From Gnetum montanum (lineage: Eukaryota; Streptophyta; Gnetopsida; Gnetales; Gnetaceae): 64,000 bases of DNA. The DNA is taken from assembly GCA_015680685.1 (NCBI GenBank), contig MNCI01036463.1, forward strand, positions 573,847 through 637,846, in the 5' to 3' direction. Shown here one piece after another: positions 32,778-44,844 of the stretch. Position numbers and translations under genes: made by a program. The notes below the pieces were generated by a model. That model was given only the letters and a program-made list of their open reading frames with translations, was not told where the DNA came from and did no database searches. Numbering within the stretch: the first letter of the stretch is position 1; each line of letters begins with the position of its first letter.

Positions 32778-35578
32778 CTAAAGAGCATTTTCTACTTTGA
32801 GTGCAAGCAGTGGTTGAGGTGGTTGTGATTTTGCTGCGATAGCTACAACTTCTAGTGGAAGACAAAATATGTTCAATAGTGCCTTCATCTTGTCCTCCTT
32901 TCCCCTGGGGTCATTCATAGTTTGTGTAGCATTTTGAATGTGGGCTAGAGTGGGAACATCGCAAGAATAGGGCATTTCTAAAAACAACTTCTTAACATTG
33001 AGAAATGAGGTAGCGAAAAGTTTGCACTCAACATCAAATGCATTGACTACATTCTGGAATTCATGGTAGTCATTTATCTTTTGGTCAGGTTCTCAGCATC
33101 TAATTGCTGATCAATGGACTTTGCCTTAAGAACCTCAAGTTTGACGTTGGTAGTCTCAAGCTTCTACTTGGTGTCTTTATGATGCCTAAACTCTGCTTTG
33201 TACAACAAGTATGAACTAGAAACTTATTTCTCCAATTTAGACCTTGGTCTTCTAGTAGTCATCATTGCTAGATTTACATAACAAATATTGGCAAGCTCCA
33301 TGTACTCCATCATCTCCTCAATCTATAGTTCTTTCATGTAGATTTGCACTTTGTTATAGTCATTAAGCCCATCAAAGATAGGCTACCAAACATCACCTCC
33401 TTCATTGAGCTATTGGGGCATCTCATTGACCTTGGCCTTTGTCATCTGGATGTGTTTCTCATTGATTCCTTTCTGTAGACCAACCTAATCTCTGTAATGG
33501 TTCTTAACTCTCTTAAATTTGAGAGCCTCATTTTTCCAAGCAGCTACCTCTATTGCAAATATTTGGTGAAGGGCCTGGACTTCCTACATGGAGAGATTTC
33601 TATTTTTAGCTACCAATCTAATTAATTCATTGTTCATTTTGGCTAGCTACTCCTTCTATTAATGGATAAAATCTTGTGTCTACTACTTCTACATATCACC
33701 ATTGCATACACAATGATTTTCAGTGGTCAAAATTGCATTCTCATGATGTGTTTGAACCAAGTCCTTTTGAATGATGTACATTTTGGCATTAGCCACTAAC
33801 TGGTCAAAGACAAATATCTCCTTCTCATTGTTAACCTTTTTGAGCTTTTGTTGAAGTTGCTTGAAGGCTTCATTCCTTATTAGTGTAGGGTTGACAAACA
33901 TAGGATCAGTGAGATGGGCTCTTAATTTAGCAACCTTCATAGCCAAGTGTTGGCTTTGTGCTTGGGCTATTTTGAGTTTCTTCTTCAATATGATGCATTT
34001 TCCCCTTCCTTCTAGTAGCTCCAACTGGGTTGTAGTGATTATGTTTGAAAGGTCAAAGACATCTGGAATGGTTGTCCAATTCTCACTAGTTGGTCCAGTA
34101 GCTCCTTGTGCTGGGCTGCACTCAATCTATTGCTAATTGGTCCTACAAATGTCTGTACATCTCTAAGTGTAGAAATGTTTGGTATAGATACTATAGGTGC
34201 ATTAAGTACCTTAGCAATTCTATCAGCAACCACCTCTAATACTATCTTTTGCCCATGGTGTTACATCACCAAGACAATTGCCCCCTCACCCTCCTTCAAA
34301 TGCACTAAAAAAGTAGCAATGTTCCTAGAGATTTCTAGGAATCATTGTTGTTGTGAAAGAGATACCATTGCCTCTCAAGCATTAAGATTTAACCTCACAA
34401 GTTGCTATGTTCTTTGGGCTAAAAAAATTGGTCCACTTCCCTCCATCTAGCGGATTGTTTAAGACACTTTGTTGAGGTGACTCATCACTAGGCGATACTC
34501 AGATGGAATCATTTGTTCCTGCTCTTGCAAAAATTGCTCTCAAATCTCACGCATGTGCTCAAGGGCAGTGTGGGCCTCTAGTGTTGTTTTGTAAGGTGGT
34601 GGTGGAGGTGGTAGTCACTGCTTCTCTTCTTGGATGATCATAATAGGCACCTTGTCCATCATCATCTTCACTCAAGAAGTAGATGGAGCACACGAGATGG
34701 TGTTGTTTGTATAGGAGGTTATTCCTTCCCTTTTGCATAATTTTTAGATGAGGCATGGGAAGGAAAGTGCCTTCATTCCATGTTTATTTTCTTTAAACTA
34801 CTTCTCTATCTCAAGATAGATAAGCTATGAAGGTTGACCAAGAATCTACCACTTAGAGTTGCACACACATGAGTTAAGAAGGCTATGATCTTACTTGGCC
34901 TCACCATTGGAATAAGATGAAAGGCTACAATTTTGAAGTAAGCATGATCTGTTGTGGTGAGTGCACCAAACTCCTTATGATTGACTCCATAATACGACTA
35001 TATCCATTTCTTCTTGACATTAGGATTTGCCTACATGGGGATTTTTTCTAAATTTGTTCCAATTTCTGGTAGCCCAAGGGCCACTACAATAGGTTTCACT
35101 AAGTAGGACACTAAGATGTCCTTGAATTTGATAATTGAACTGGCTTGTCGATTATTCCAAAACAACTATGCTTCTCCCATGTACCACTTCTCACTAGAAG
35201 TGATTATGGACCACATGGGAGAGTTCTATAGTTGAGTCTTAACTTATGGAGGTGCAAACTCCAAGAAAGATCTAAAGTTTAACTCTTAGAGTAATAATTT
35301 TTGGACCTCCTTGTTCATGATCTACTTGAGGCAAGCTTTTGTTAATGTAACCTCAAGGTTTAGTTTGTGTTTAGGTGCCTCATCTTGATGAAATTATTCT
35401 GTTGTAGTTGCTTCTTTAGGAATCTATCAAATAGATTCCACTTCAGGCCTCGAAGAGGTCCCATTGCATAGGTCTCTACTTGCTCATGGGGCTATTCTTG
35501 GTCCCTTCTTGTTCTTGGCCATTTGTCTCTTGGTTGAGATGGTCCTCCTTCCTCTGCATGCTTTTCTTTAGGTGCCAT
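32778..35578 (-). pseudogene. Element C ORF3, large coiled-coil protein of unknown function
   Basis: Starts at ATG 35578 (MAPKEKHAEEGGPSQPRD) and runs to about 32778, some 930 codons with many stops and a few frameshifts. The N-terminal third contains WNLFDRFLKKQ, EFGALTTTDHAYFKIVAFHL and IPMVRPSKIIAFLTHVCATL, probably a folded domain. The rest is rich in K, E, Q and L with heptad-like spacing (uninterrupted piece 33689-34024: IILKKKLKIAQAQSQHLAMK). The C-terminal part has MMEYMELANICYVNLAMMTT and RGKEDKMKALLNIF, both conserved in elements F and E. The position between pol and 3' LTR is where Athila/Tat-type elements carry extra ORFs, but I see no signal peptide or membrane segment. Function unknown. 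Confidence 0.65.
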
Positions 35579-35599
35579 CTATGGTTAAAACATAACAAA

Positions 35600-37621
35600 G
35601 GATTAGCATTCAATATGTAACTTATATAATTTAAGTAACTTTGTCATTGGGTAGTTACACTTAGGCTAAGTTTTGACCATGGTAGATTGATTATTTTATT
35701 GTTATTTCACTTAGAATGTCACCAGAGCTTTTTGGAAAGATTTAACACATATAATTTGATGTTTTAAAATTGATTTCTTTGTTTAACCTTATGGAAGTTA
35801 GAAATTTTTCCAAAAAAAATTTTCATCAAAAACTTAAGGTTTGTGGCTCCCATAATAAAGAGCTTATCTTTGGTAGTTATAGGGTTGAAGAGTGGAGTGA
35901 ATTGGACAAATAGTTAGGAAGATATGCCTCTTGGAAGGTTATGGGCTTTGAAAAATTAAACAACTCTATCCTTCATTTTGAAGTAAATGTAAAAATTGCT
36001 AAGTGTGGCCACCTATATATAGGTAGATGGACCCTTACATCAATGGGATCCTATCTATGGAGTCCTATTTATGTATGGGCTATGTCAATGGGTACCCATC
36101 CACAGAGCTTATGTCCAAAATTTTTCACTTTGAAAAATATGAATAGTAGAGAGGGTTTAATTGTGAAATTGATGTTTTTAGAGACCTAGAAAACCCATGA
36201 ACATGATGAAAATATTAGAAGAGGACTTTGAATTTACAAAATTGGAGAAGTTGATTTAGATAATGAACTTTTGGAGAAAAATGCCTTAAGGAGTGCATAG
36301 TTGGATGCGTCAATAGGGTGCATGAAATATTTGATCACCAAAATGCCTAAGGAACTTTACTAATCCAACTAATAGATATGCATGTGTGTCCTTCCCATAG
36401 TAGGCCTATGCCCTTTTTTCCCTTGCATAACCTGAACTAAAGAGTTCATGGGTCCCATAGTTGATTAATGGTTATGAAAAGTTAATGACCTAATCTAGAA
36501 GAATCTACCTAAGAATTAAGACACTTCCAACCAAGAAATTGAACAAGAACATGAACAACTAATAGTGAGGTGAGTTATGGAAAGCATGATGGATGAGAGA
36601 TAAAATGGAATGGAATTCCTAATCATGGTAACATGAAATCCCTTGTGGATTCTATGGTTAAATGACCTGATAAAGTTCATCCTTAGCCCAGATCAAAACC
36701 AACCATGTTCAATGACTTCACATCACCACTTGAAGACCAGACCACCTTCTCAAGACATAAGAATGCTCCCAGAGATCAAATACCATTCCTTATTTGAGAA
36801 GAAAAGAGAAGCAAAAAGTGCGAAAGGGCCTTGGTTAGAGGAGACCTTCAAGCATGGGTAACATGCCTTGCTAGTCCCATAACTAGTGCTTGTAGTTCAT
36901 TATTTTGTCTAAGGGGTGTTCTTTGAATTTTCATCATGTTTTTTTTTTGAATTTTATGTTTTTATGAATTTTTTGATGGGAATCATACCATGGAAATACT
37001 TATTAACTTCTTTTTATTAGTCAACATGGAATGGTAAAAGATCCATGAAAACACAATTGCACTCAAGCAAGTGGAAAGAAACAAAGAGTATTGAATTCCC
37101 TTAAAGTCACACCATTTTCAAACTTTTGAATCTTGCCTAGTTGGAAACTACCAAGGTCACAAGTTTGTTAAAGTTTTATTAATGAAAAAGGGACCTCACA
37201 CTTCAAAAGTAGGAAGACCATAGAGTTGGTGAATGGGTGGATGATGTCGACTCACTGCCTATTCCATGAAAAAGAAACTTCGTCTTAGTTATCAATCATA
37301 AAAATTAAAAAATAGAAATTAGACATTAGTAATCAAAAAAATTAAGTACAAGCCACCATTAGCAAATAAATACAACATTACTATGTCTTGTTGGCAACAA
37401 AGCACTTTATTATAAAACTGTAAAAAATCATAAAAAAAGAAAGTAAAATATAAAAGAAATTGGAAAATATTTAAGAAAGATAAAAATATACTAATGATGT
37501 TGTAAACTAGAAAAATTGAAAAATAACAAAGTTTAAAACAAAAAGGTGTAAAAACAAAGAAAGTGTATAACAAAAAAGCGTAAAACAAAAAAGTAAAAAA
37601 ACTATGGAGCGATTGTTATGA
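35600..37621 (-). other. Non-coding spacer of element C
   Basis: It separates pol from ORF3. It includes an A-rich stretch (37410-37600) following the pol stop, and a block around 36540-36940 that matches the spacers of A (about 12360-12700) and B (about 45720-46100), for example CATAACTAGTGCTTGTAG and GTCTAAGGGGTGT. This shows common descent of the three spacers. Confidence 0.6.
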
Positions 37622-38965
37622 TTAGCATAGATGGCCATCTCCCCCATGACTAAGTTGAAAGGAGAAGATTTGAAAAATTGAGTGTGTTTGTCCATCCATT
37701 GAGGCATTTCTTCCACTAGCTCGCTTAGGCTCATGGAAAGGTTTGAGTTGCATGTTGACTAGTTGTTTCTTGTTTGGGCTCTCAGGTTTGTAGATCAACA
37801 TCATCCCAAAAGTAAAGATTACATAAATGATATAAGGCCCTTTTAACAACATTTGAAACTTAGTCTTTTAAGGTATGTGTGTGAGGTTCTAATAAAGGAC
37901 CTTATTACTAGGTTAAAATTTGACTTTCCTTATTCTAAGATCATGACACTTTTTGTTGAATGCTTTGTGCACTTCATTTAAGGATAAGGCTACCAAATGA
38001 TTCTCATCTAGTACATTAAGGTTGATCAATCTTTCTTTTTGTGCTAGGCTAAGGTCAAGATCAAGGTCACAAGCTATTGAAAGTGTATGGAGCTTGGATT
38101 GAATTAAAAGAATTGGTAATTTTCCATACACCAGCTCATAGGGAGAGTAGCCTATAGGGAGTTTCCATGTAGAGCAGTAGGCCCAAAGGGCATCATTGAT
38201 TTTTGTGCTCTAGTGTCTTCTATACTTGCTAATTATTTTGGTTAAGATCTTGGTGATCTCCCTATTGGTAACCTCTAGTTGACCATTGGCTTGGGGATGG
38301 TAGGGTGTTGTTAGTTTATGTTCAACCCCCTAGCACCTATAAAATGAGTACCATTGTCAGAAACTAGTGCACATGGTACTCCAAACCTATTTACAACATT
38401 TTGTTGTACAAATCGCATAGCAGTAGATGATGTATAGTTAATGATGGCTATTGCTTCTACCCATTTGGTACAATAGTCAACAATGACTATTACATACGCC
38501 TTTTCATTTAACATGGGCATGATGGGATGCATGAATTCTATGCCCTAAATGTCGAAGGATTTTAGTGGTTGGATCCATTGTTGAGGCTCCTCCATTCAAG
38601 TGGTGATCCCACCATCTTATTGAAAATGTTCACAAGATATGATGAATTGATGAGTATCCCTAAATATTGTTGGCCAATAATACCCTACCATCAGGATCTT
38701 AATGATCATGCATCTCCTCTGCATAGTAGCCCCCACAAGGACCCTCATGAGCATCTTTGAGAATGCATAGTTGATCAACATCAGGGGCACACCAATGGAG
38801 TAGGTCATCAGCACATACCTTGTAAATGTGTCCATTGATTTCCATGAAGCATTTGACCTAATTAAGAAACTGTTACTTTTTTTGGTAATCCAAGTCTTGT
38901 GGCATCTCCTAAGTAAGAAGATAAGTGAGAATGCCATTGTATCATGTAGATTCATCAAGAACTTG
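37622..38965 (-). pseudogene. Element C integrase
   Basis: Zinc-binding N-terminus near 38630-38750: AHEGPCGGYYAEEM, then YYWPTIFRDTHQFIISCEHF. The last cysteine of the H2C2 motif is replaced by F. Core: GIEFMHP near 38535 (the first catalytic D of GIDF changed to E), VDYCTKWVEAIAI, FGVPCALVSDNGTHF (second D present), then TTPYHPQANGQLEVTNREI near 38290 with the catalytic E. The C-terminal part reads LWAYCSTWKLPIGYSPYELV and YGKLPI, then a KH/K-rich stretch and the tail SHGGDGHLC with TAA at 37622-37624. No chromodomain follows. The piece is split over several frames. Confidence 0.8.
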
Positions 38966-39450
38966 TTTATTTATTACACTAGAAAAAAGGATTTCATTAG
39001 GAAATTGATTAGAGATTGGGCTCTCCTTTTCTTTGTTGCCCCATCTTAACTGAGACGAGTGATGAATGATCACGTTCTTAGTCCCCTCTCGATCTAATAT
39101 TGTAAGATCAAACTTCTGCAAGATCACCAACCACCATATAACAAGAGTACTCATTATTGGCTTGTTCATAAGGAAGTGAATGGCACTGTGGTCAATGTGT
39201 ACAAACACTTTGTCTCCAAGAACATAGTGCCTAAATTTCTCCAAAGCATACACCATTGAAATTAGCTCTTTCTCCATTGTGGTGTAGTTAAGTTGTGCAC
39301 CCATAATGCTTTAGATTGTGTAGTGGATATAATAAGGACATTTTGATCATCCAACTACATAGGCATAGCTCTCAAGGCATAGTTCGATGTGTTCATCATG
39401 ATGTGAAATGGATGGGACCAATCAGGTGCTTATAAAATTGGAGTTTCTAC
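38960..39450 (-). pseudogene. Element C RNase H
   Basis: An uninterrupted 120-codon piece (38942-39304) reads LNYTTMEKELISMVYALEKF, RHYVLGDKVFVHIDHSAIHF and LMNKPIMS, then LTILDREGTKNVIIHHSSQL. This is the Ty3/gypsy RNase H pattern (NYTTTEKELLAVV-A--KFR-YL-G----V-TDH-AL-YL). The glutamate of E-K-E-L and the D of the H-D-H/T-D-H motif are present. Upstream the strand begins within PDWSHPFHI, the usual start of the domain. Confidence 0.8.
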
Positions 39451-40350
39451 AAGCTTTTCCTTAAGCCTTTGAAATGCTTTTTCACATTCCTTGGTCCATA
39501 TGAACAAAGCATTTGTATTTGTTAACTTGACCAACAATTTTACGATCATAGAGAAATTCTATATGAATCATTGGTAGTAGCCAGTGTATCTAGGCAATGA
39601 TTGGACATCTTTAATGGTTTCTAGCTAACAGGTTATTCCTTGGATGATCCTAGTCCTTTTAGGGTCCACCTCAATCATTGCTTGTGAGATGTTGTGCCCC
39701 AACACAATACCCTCATGGATCATCAGATGGATCTTTTTCTAATTGAGTTGAAGATTTGTCTCCACAAATATTTCAAGCACTTGCTCAAGGAATTCTAGGG
39801 CTTGCTCAAATGTAGTGCCATAGGTGGAAAATTCATCCATGAAGACTTCCATCCTACTACCAATTTTCTATAGAAAAATACTTGACATTGGAATGTTGCA
39901 AGGGCATTGCATAGACCAAAATGCATCTTGTTATATGTAAAATTCTTCCAAGGACTTGTGAATGTTGTTTTGGCTTGATCCTCTGGCATAATTTGAATCT
40001 AGTTATAGCCATTATAACCACCTAGAAAGCCATAATAGCAATGCTTAGAGATAGTGTCCAACATGTGGTCCAAAAATGGCAATGGAAAATGATCTTTGTA
40101 GATTTTCATTTTCAATAGCTTGAAATCAATATAGACCCACTACTTGCCATCTTTCATTGGCACAATTATAAGTGGGCTAACCCACTCACTATCCGCAATT
40201 GAATAGATGAACCTTGACTTGAGGAGTTGTTCAATTTTCTCTTTGATGATCTACTTAAATTTAGGATTTAGTTACCATTGTAGTTGCCTCTTTGGCATAA
40301 TGGAAGGATCAATATAGATGTGATGTTGGCATATTCTAGGATCAATCCCA
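39450..40350 (-). pseudogene. Element C reverse transcriptase
   Basis: Minus-strand reading gives all main RT blocks: IEQLLKSRFIYSIADSEWVS, PLIIVPMKDGK, DHFPLPFLDHMLDTISKH, PEDQAKTTFTSPWKNFTYNK, FGLCNALATFQ, then MEVFMDEFSTYG and GIVLGHNISQAMIEVDP. The catalytic F-M-D-D box is F-M-D-E here. The order and spacing are those of plant Ty3/gypsy RT. There is no long insertion after the VVPKKGG block, unlike classical Athila. It is interrupted by TAG codons where Q and W are expected. Confidence 0.85.
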
Positions 40351-40799
40351 GTGAGTTCAAGATATGATTAAGAAAAAGGTGTTGGCCATTTGTTAACCAC
40401 ATTTAGTAGCTTCTCTTTCTATTTAGAAGGAAGGTTGGCACTGATTATTACCAACTTTCCATTTTCCAGAAATGCATACTCCATGCCAATAGGTAGATTT
40501 TTCAACTCTAAAGATTCCTAAACAAAATTTTCAGGGATTTCCAACTCTTCACAATAAGTATAATCAGGGTTTATTATTAGAGAGTTGGCAATGAACTTGC
40601 TCTAGTTCATCCATGCCTTCAACTTAGGCACAAGTTAAGCTCTCAATTGATTCCATGGAAAGTGTGTTACTTTCAAGATTAATTGTTAGCCACTAGATGT
40701 CCTTTTGTTTTGTGACTGCTACATATAGGCACTTTTGGATTTTAGATTCATCTACATACTATTTGCATGTTTTGATTCATGTGCTTTTGATATATCATA

Positions 40800-41270
40800 A
40801 CTTTTGTACATAATTTCACCCTATATCATTGCATGCGATGCATGCAACTCTCTTCTTCTTAATCTTTCTGATTGTATTTTCTTTGGAAATTTCTAAGGAA
40901 AGATCTCTAATACCCATTCATGCATCAACAGTGCTAAACCAAGCCCTTCTTAAAATGATTGGAAAGTCCCCCTTGTAGTTATCAACCTTGATCACTAGAA
41001 AATTGGCAGGATAGGACCACCCATAGACAATGGTCATAATGTCCTTCACTAATCCCAAGGAAACAATGATAAACTAATTCATCAATTGGAAATGAATCTT
41101 GTTCTTCTTGAGAGAAGGTAGGTTATAGGCTTTATACATTTCATGAAAAATAATATTGACACTAGAACCTGAATTAAGAAAAGCCTTGCATGGTTCATTT
41201 CCAAAAATCTACAAGTAGATTAGGGGACTTCTAGGATTAGCTCTTTTCTTTGGAAGGTTGCCAGCCTTGA
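40800..41270 (-). pseudogene. Element C aspartic protease
   Basis: Reads NEPCKAFLNSGSSVNIIFHE near 41140-41190, where the catalytic D-S-G has become N-S-G. It is followed by LGLVKDIMTIVYGWSYPANF, GDFPIILRRAWFSTVDA and IRDLSLEISKEN. It is collinear with the protease of elements A and B and has the same flanks (preceding THT-S/TDW segment). The position between gag and RT is as expected. Confidence 0.7.
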
Positions 41271-41274
41271 TCTA

Positions 41275-43765
41275 ATTAGATACAGTGTGGGTTAACATGA
41301 TTGTGTGGATCTTGGGAGGCATTTGGTTTGAAGGGTTCTTGAAGGAAATAAATGAAAAGGATGAAGGAGACATAGGGTGACTAGTTTCATGAGTTGGTGA
41401 GGGCTTTGTAGGGCTATTGGTTTGAAAGAATGATCTTTTTTTGGGTCTAGGTTCTGAACCACTTGGTGGAGGAACCAATTATAAGTTAACGACCTTGGTA
41501 GCATTACATTGCTATGGCTACATGGAAATTTTTCCTTGGATGGATGGAGCAGGTGGTAATTAGATTAAGGAGGAAGGAACATGTGTAGAAGGATGAGGAG
41601 GATACTAATGAAATGGAGGCTTCCCTATGGGAGATGGAGAATGAAATTTATAGTACTCTAGAGGGTATTTGTAATGCTAAAAACAAGCATGATTACAAGA
41701 GTCAGGTAGAGACATGGGTTGCTGAACATAGTACCCATATAAAATTGGCTACCCATAAAGGTACTACTACCTTGGTGGTGGCATCCCCCATGATTGTGGG
41801 TACTGCCATTGCTAGTATTGCTCATATGGTTGTGGTTGAGCTTCACTTGGATAATAAGCTTGTTGTTGGTAAAACTACTTAGGATTGCCTTGAGGATAAG
41901 GCAATCTTCTAGGTGCTTGCCTTCTTGCCAACTTAGGATTTAGAGTGTATAGCCTAGATTCTTGTAAGTTTGACACAACAGGCCAACATCCCTTGGGATG
42001 TTCATATAGGTAAATGTCACATCCATCATCAACATTTGATTTCGACTACACAACCTCTTCTACTGTAGCAGCCTTGCCCTTACCCCTTTGGTAGGCATGT
42101 TCAACTTCCTTCCTTCTCTTGTGATCACAATTACTACTTTTCTCTTTAGATTCTTTTGCAATTTTTAGAGGAGTCTGGAATTTTTCATCCAAAGATTCCC
42201 ATATTTTATCCACTTTGGCTAAAATTTTAGAAATATATTTTTAAATCAGAAAGGTTTTTTTGTTTCACCACTTCATCAAGTGGTGCCTCCCTCTCATTGT
42301 AATAGAATTGAACCTTCCTTTTTTTGAAGAAAGGATCCTGGTTATATTCTTGAACACTTTTCCATTTCCTCAACTCTCCTTCTTCTTTTGTAACCTTCTC
42401 AATAAGTCTTTGGATTTGATGAGCTCTTAGTTCTGATAGTCTTCCTTGGGCATAGACCCCAAGGGTTCTCTTTATTTCTAATTGAAGCCCATCTATGATA
42501 TGAAAAAGCTACTTCTATTAAGAATATCCATGGCTAGGACATTTATGAAAAAGGGAATAATACCTACCCATGGCTACATCCAAGGGTTCATGTGTTCCTT
42601 ATCACTAGCCTTGGATTTTCTTTCTCAAATTGAACACTCTAGAGTATGTCTAATATTTTTCATTGAACAGCTGAAGCATCGTACTCGATCTGCAAATTGA
42701 TTCTAGCTCCAAGGAGTAGTACCAACTTTTTTCTTCTTTTGCAAGTGTCTTGGGAAATACCTTACATTTTTCCTAATTATTTCCAATGTTTTGCAAGGCA
42801 TAGACATTGTGAAAGTCTTGAAGATAGGTATGTGAATCTGAGTTATACCCCCACTCAAATCTAGGTATATTGTTCATATCCAACCTCTTGATTCTGTTGT
42901 CTTTCACATGCTTGGTTGGAATTTTGAATGCCTATACAATGTTTTGCATGCTTTAAGTTGCAAGAAAAGGTTTATCATCATCATGATTTCAATGATGCCT
43001 ATGATGTCTTGTGCTACCCTATTGGTCATGGTGGGGCCTATGATCATTATTGTTCCACCGTTCACTTCCATCATAGGTTCGTCCATTGTAGTTTTGGTCA
43101 AATTCAGAGGAGGAAGAAGAGGATGCAAATGAAAAGGGTGAAGAGGAAGAAGGAACGCCACCACCATAGTATCTTCCACCTTCTCTTTGTTTATCAAGTC
43201 CATGATCATCAAGTTTGTCATCATCATGATGCTTGCCTAAGCCCCTACCTTAACTTCCACTTTTGTCTAAACCTAGATTATTGATAGTGGACTATAGATT
43301 TGAGTTCAAGCCTCCTTCACCAAAGTCAAGGGATGGAGAATTTTCATGTTGAGAACCTCCAAAGGGAGAATACTCATTGTCTTTTTTGTTTAGTAGGAAT
43401 AAGGGGTTAGTGAATTGTTTCCCCTTTATAGCTTCATGATACTTCTCCTAGTGTTGATCTCTTTTGCATTGTGTTTTCATGGGATGGTAGTTCCAATAGT
43501 TATGGTCTTGCACAACATACTCTTCATGAAGATCATGTATGCCCAACCTCTTAAGAGTTTGGAGTAGAATCCTTAGAATAGATCAATTAAGAAGTAACAT
43601 GACGTCATCCTACATGTATCTCCACCATAACTATTCATCCTAATGTAGCATGAAGATGAAATTGAGTGCAAACTCATCTAGATGAGTGTACTCCACTTTG
43701 AATTCTTGGGGCACTAGTGGCTTTGAATCATCATGCCTATGAGAAGAAGAAATTTTGGATTAAAA
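41275..43765 (-). pseudogene. gag: Element C gag polyprotein
   Basis: The start region at about 43700-43765 (PLVPQEFKVEYTHLDEF) matches gag of A (PVPQEYWVVYAHHDDYIPDF). The core near 42380-42890 reads RLDMNNIPRFEWGYNSDS, FPKTLAKEEKSWYYSLELES, MLQLFNEKY and LDVAMGRYYSLFHKCPSHGY, then RTLGVYAQGRLSELRAHQI; this is the Retrotrans_gag domain. The end is rich in proline, serine and lysine (41272-41478 uninterrupted: PKKRSFFQTNSPTKPSPTHE). Unlike A and B there is no TGA after GEL (42370 region; it reads GELRKWK). Confidence 0.8.
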
Positions 43766-43894
43766 TAAAAATTTAGTGTGCTGTAATTATGATTATTATT
43801 CTTATTTTTTGAATGATTGCAACTTTAAGATTTATTCAAATGATCTTAAATAATTTTCACTAAGTCCTAGATGGTGCACATATCAAACTACAAG

Positions 43895-43912
43895 TCCCTA
43901 TCAATTGAACCA
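43895..43912 (-). other. Primer-binding site of element C, degenerate
   Basis: TGGTTCAATTGATAGGGA on the minus strand, one base from the LTR. It matches the tRNA-Asp type site at 11 of 18 positions. The position is right but the identity of the tRNA is uncertain. Confidence 0.45.
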
Positions 43913-43913
43913 A

Positions 43914-44004
43914 TGATGAGATGTGAGTAAACCCTACACCCAAACATACAAATCACTAAGCATTCATGCATGATTTGGTTGAATTCCATGGACTTATAGC
44001 CTTT
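43914..44004 (-). repeat. 5' LTR of element C, inner fragment
   Basis: This is the U5 end of the 5' LTR, cut at 44004 by element B. It continues at 51173 after B. Confidence 0.8.
44000..44004 (+). repeat. Target-site duplication of element B, left copy
   Basis: CCTTT here and CCATC at 51173-51177. The uninterrupted 3' LTR of C reads TAGCCTTCTAAG at this point, so the original site was CCTTC and each copy has since changed once. Confidence 0.8.
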
Positions 44005-44831
44005 TGATGAGTGGCGAGGCACCCCTACACTCAACCATACGAACACGAGCCTAACACGTGTGATTTGGTTGAACTCCGTAGACTAAGTGCCTACACGCCT
44101 CATGGAACACTTAAGGTTAATTATTTGTTGTCTTCCTAGACTTACTTGTATTTGTTATGGTGTATGGTTAAGTAAGTCCGAGGTATATGATTTTTATAGC
44201 TTTTTCGGTTTTATCTCCTACGCTAGTGAGGTGAAGGGTTGAAGAGACTAATTACTAACTTTAACTAACTAACTAAGTTTGAATTAACCTAGCATCAGCA
44301 TCTGTTCCCACTTACCATTCACACCCTAAACCAATGTAACCGTGGTTACCAAATGCTAGTTGTTGCTGGGATCACCATGCGTAACGCACATGCTCGAAGC
44401 GATTATACTGAGGCACTTAACTAGGAGAGAAGGGTTGAGAGAGAATTAATAACTAATAAAGCATGTAAATGATAAACAGTAAATAACAATAAATAGAATC
44501 CTATTTAGCCTATTCCATGCACTGCAAGGTTTATCCAATAAGTTCATTTTTATTTCCATACACAAACTTGTGTTCAAGTACAATGTATGCTTGAATAAAG
44601 ATCCGTTCACTTTGGAGTTCCTACTGCGGGCACACGAAAACTATTCTATCTCTGGAGAGATCAAACTACCAGAGTTTCACTACGGTCTAAGCCTAGGATG
44701 AGAAACAAGGGAGAGCTGCCTCTTATTTATAGACTCTGCGACGCACCACGATATCACGTATGCGATATCACGGGGGACTACGCGATATCGCATATGCGAT
44801 ATCACGATGGCCACAATATCGCATCCCATCA
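44005..44831 (-). repeat. 3' LTR of element B
   Basis: 827 bp, TGATGGGA...CACTCATCA read on the minus strand. U3 (44745-44831) carries GATATCACG, TGCGATATCACG, CGCGATATCGCATATGCGAT and related sites; TATAAATA box at 44724-44731. The end matches the 5' LTR in order, with scattered C/T and G/A differences. Confidence 0.9.
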
Positions 44832-44844
44832 TACCCCCATGACT
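44832..44844 (-). other. Polypurine tract of element B
   Basis: AGTCATGGGGGTA on the minus strand, identical to the tract of element A and adjacent to TGATGGGATGC. Confidence 0.75.

Noticed and set aside
32778-35578. ORF3 as a retroviral-type envelope gene
   Set aside because: No signal peptide, no hydrophobic membrane segment and strongly charged coiled-coil composition.
42904-43284. Open frames of 107-118 codons on both strands over the gag of element C
   Set aside because: They are rich in H, M and I from an H/D-rich coding strand and lie in other frames of the gag region; no family resemblance and no start context.
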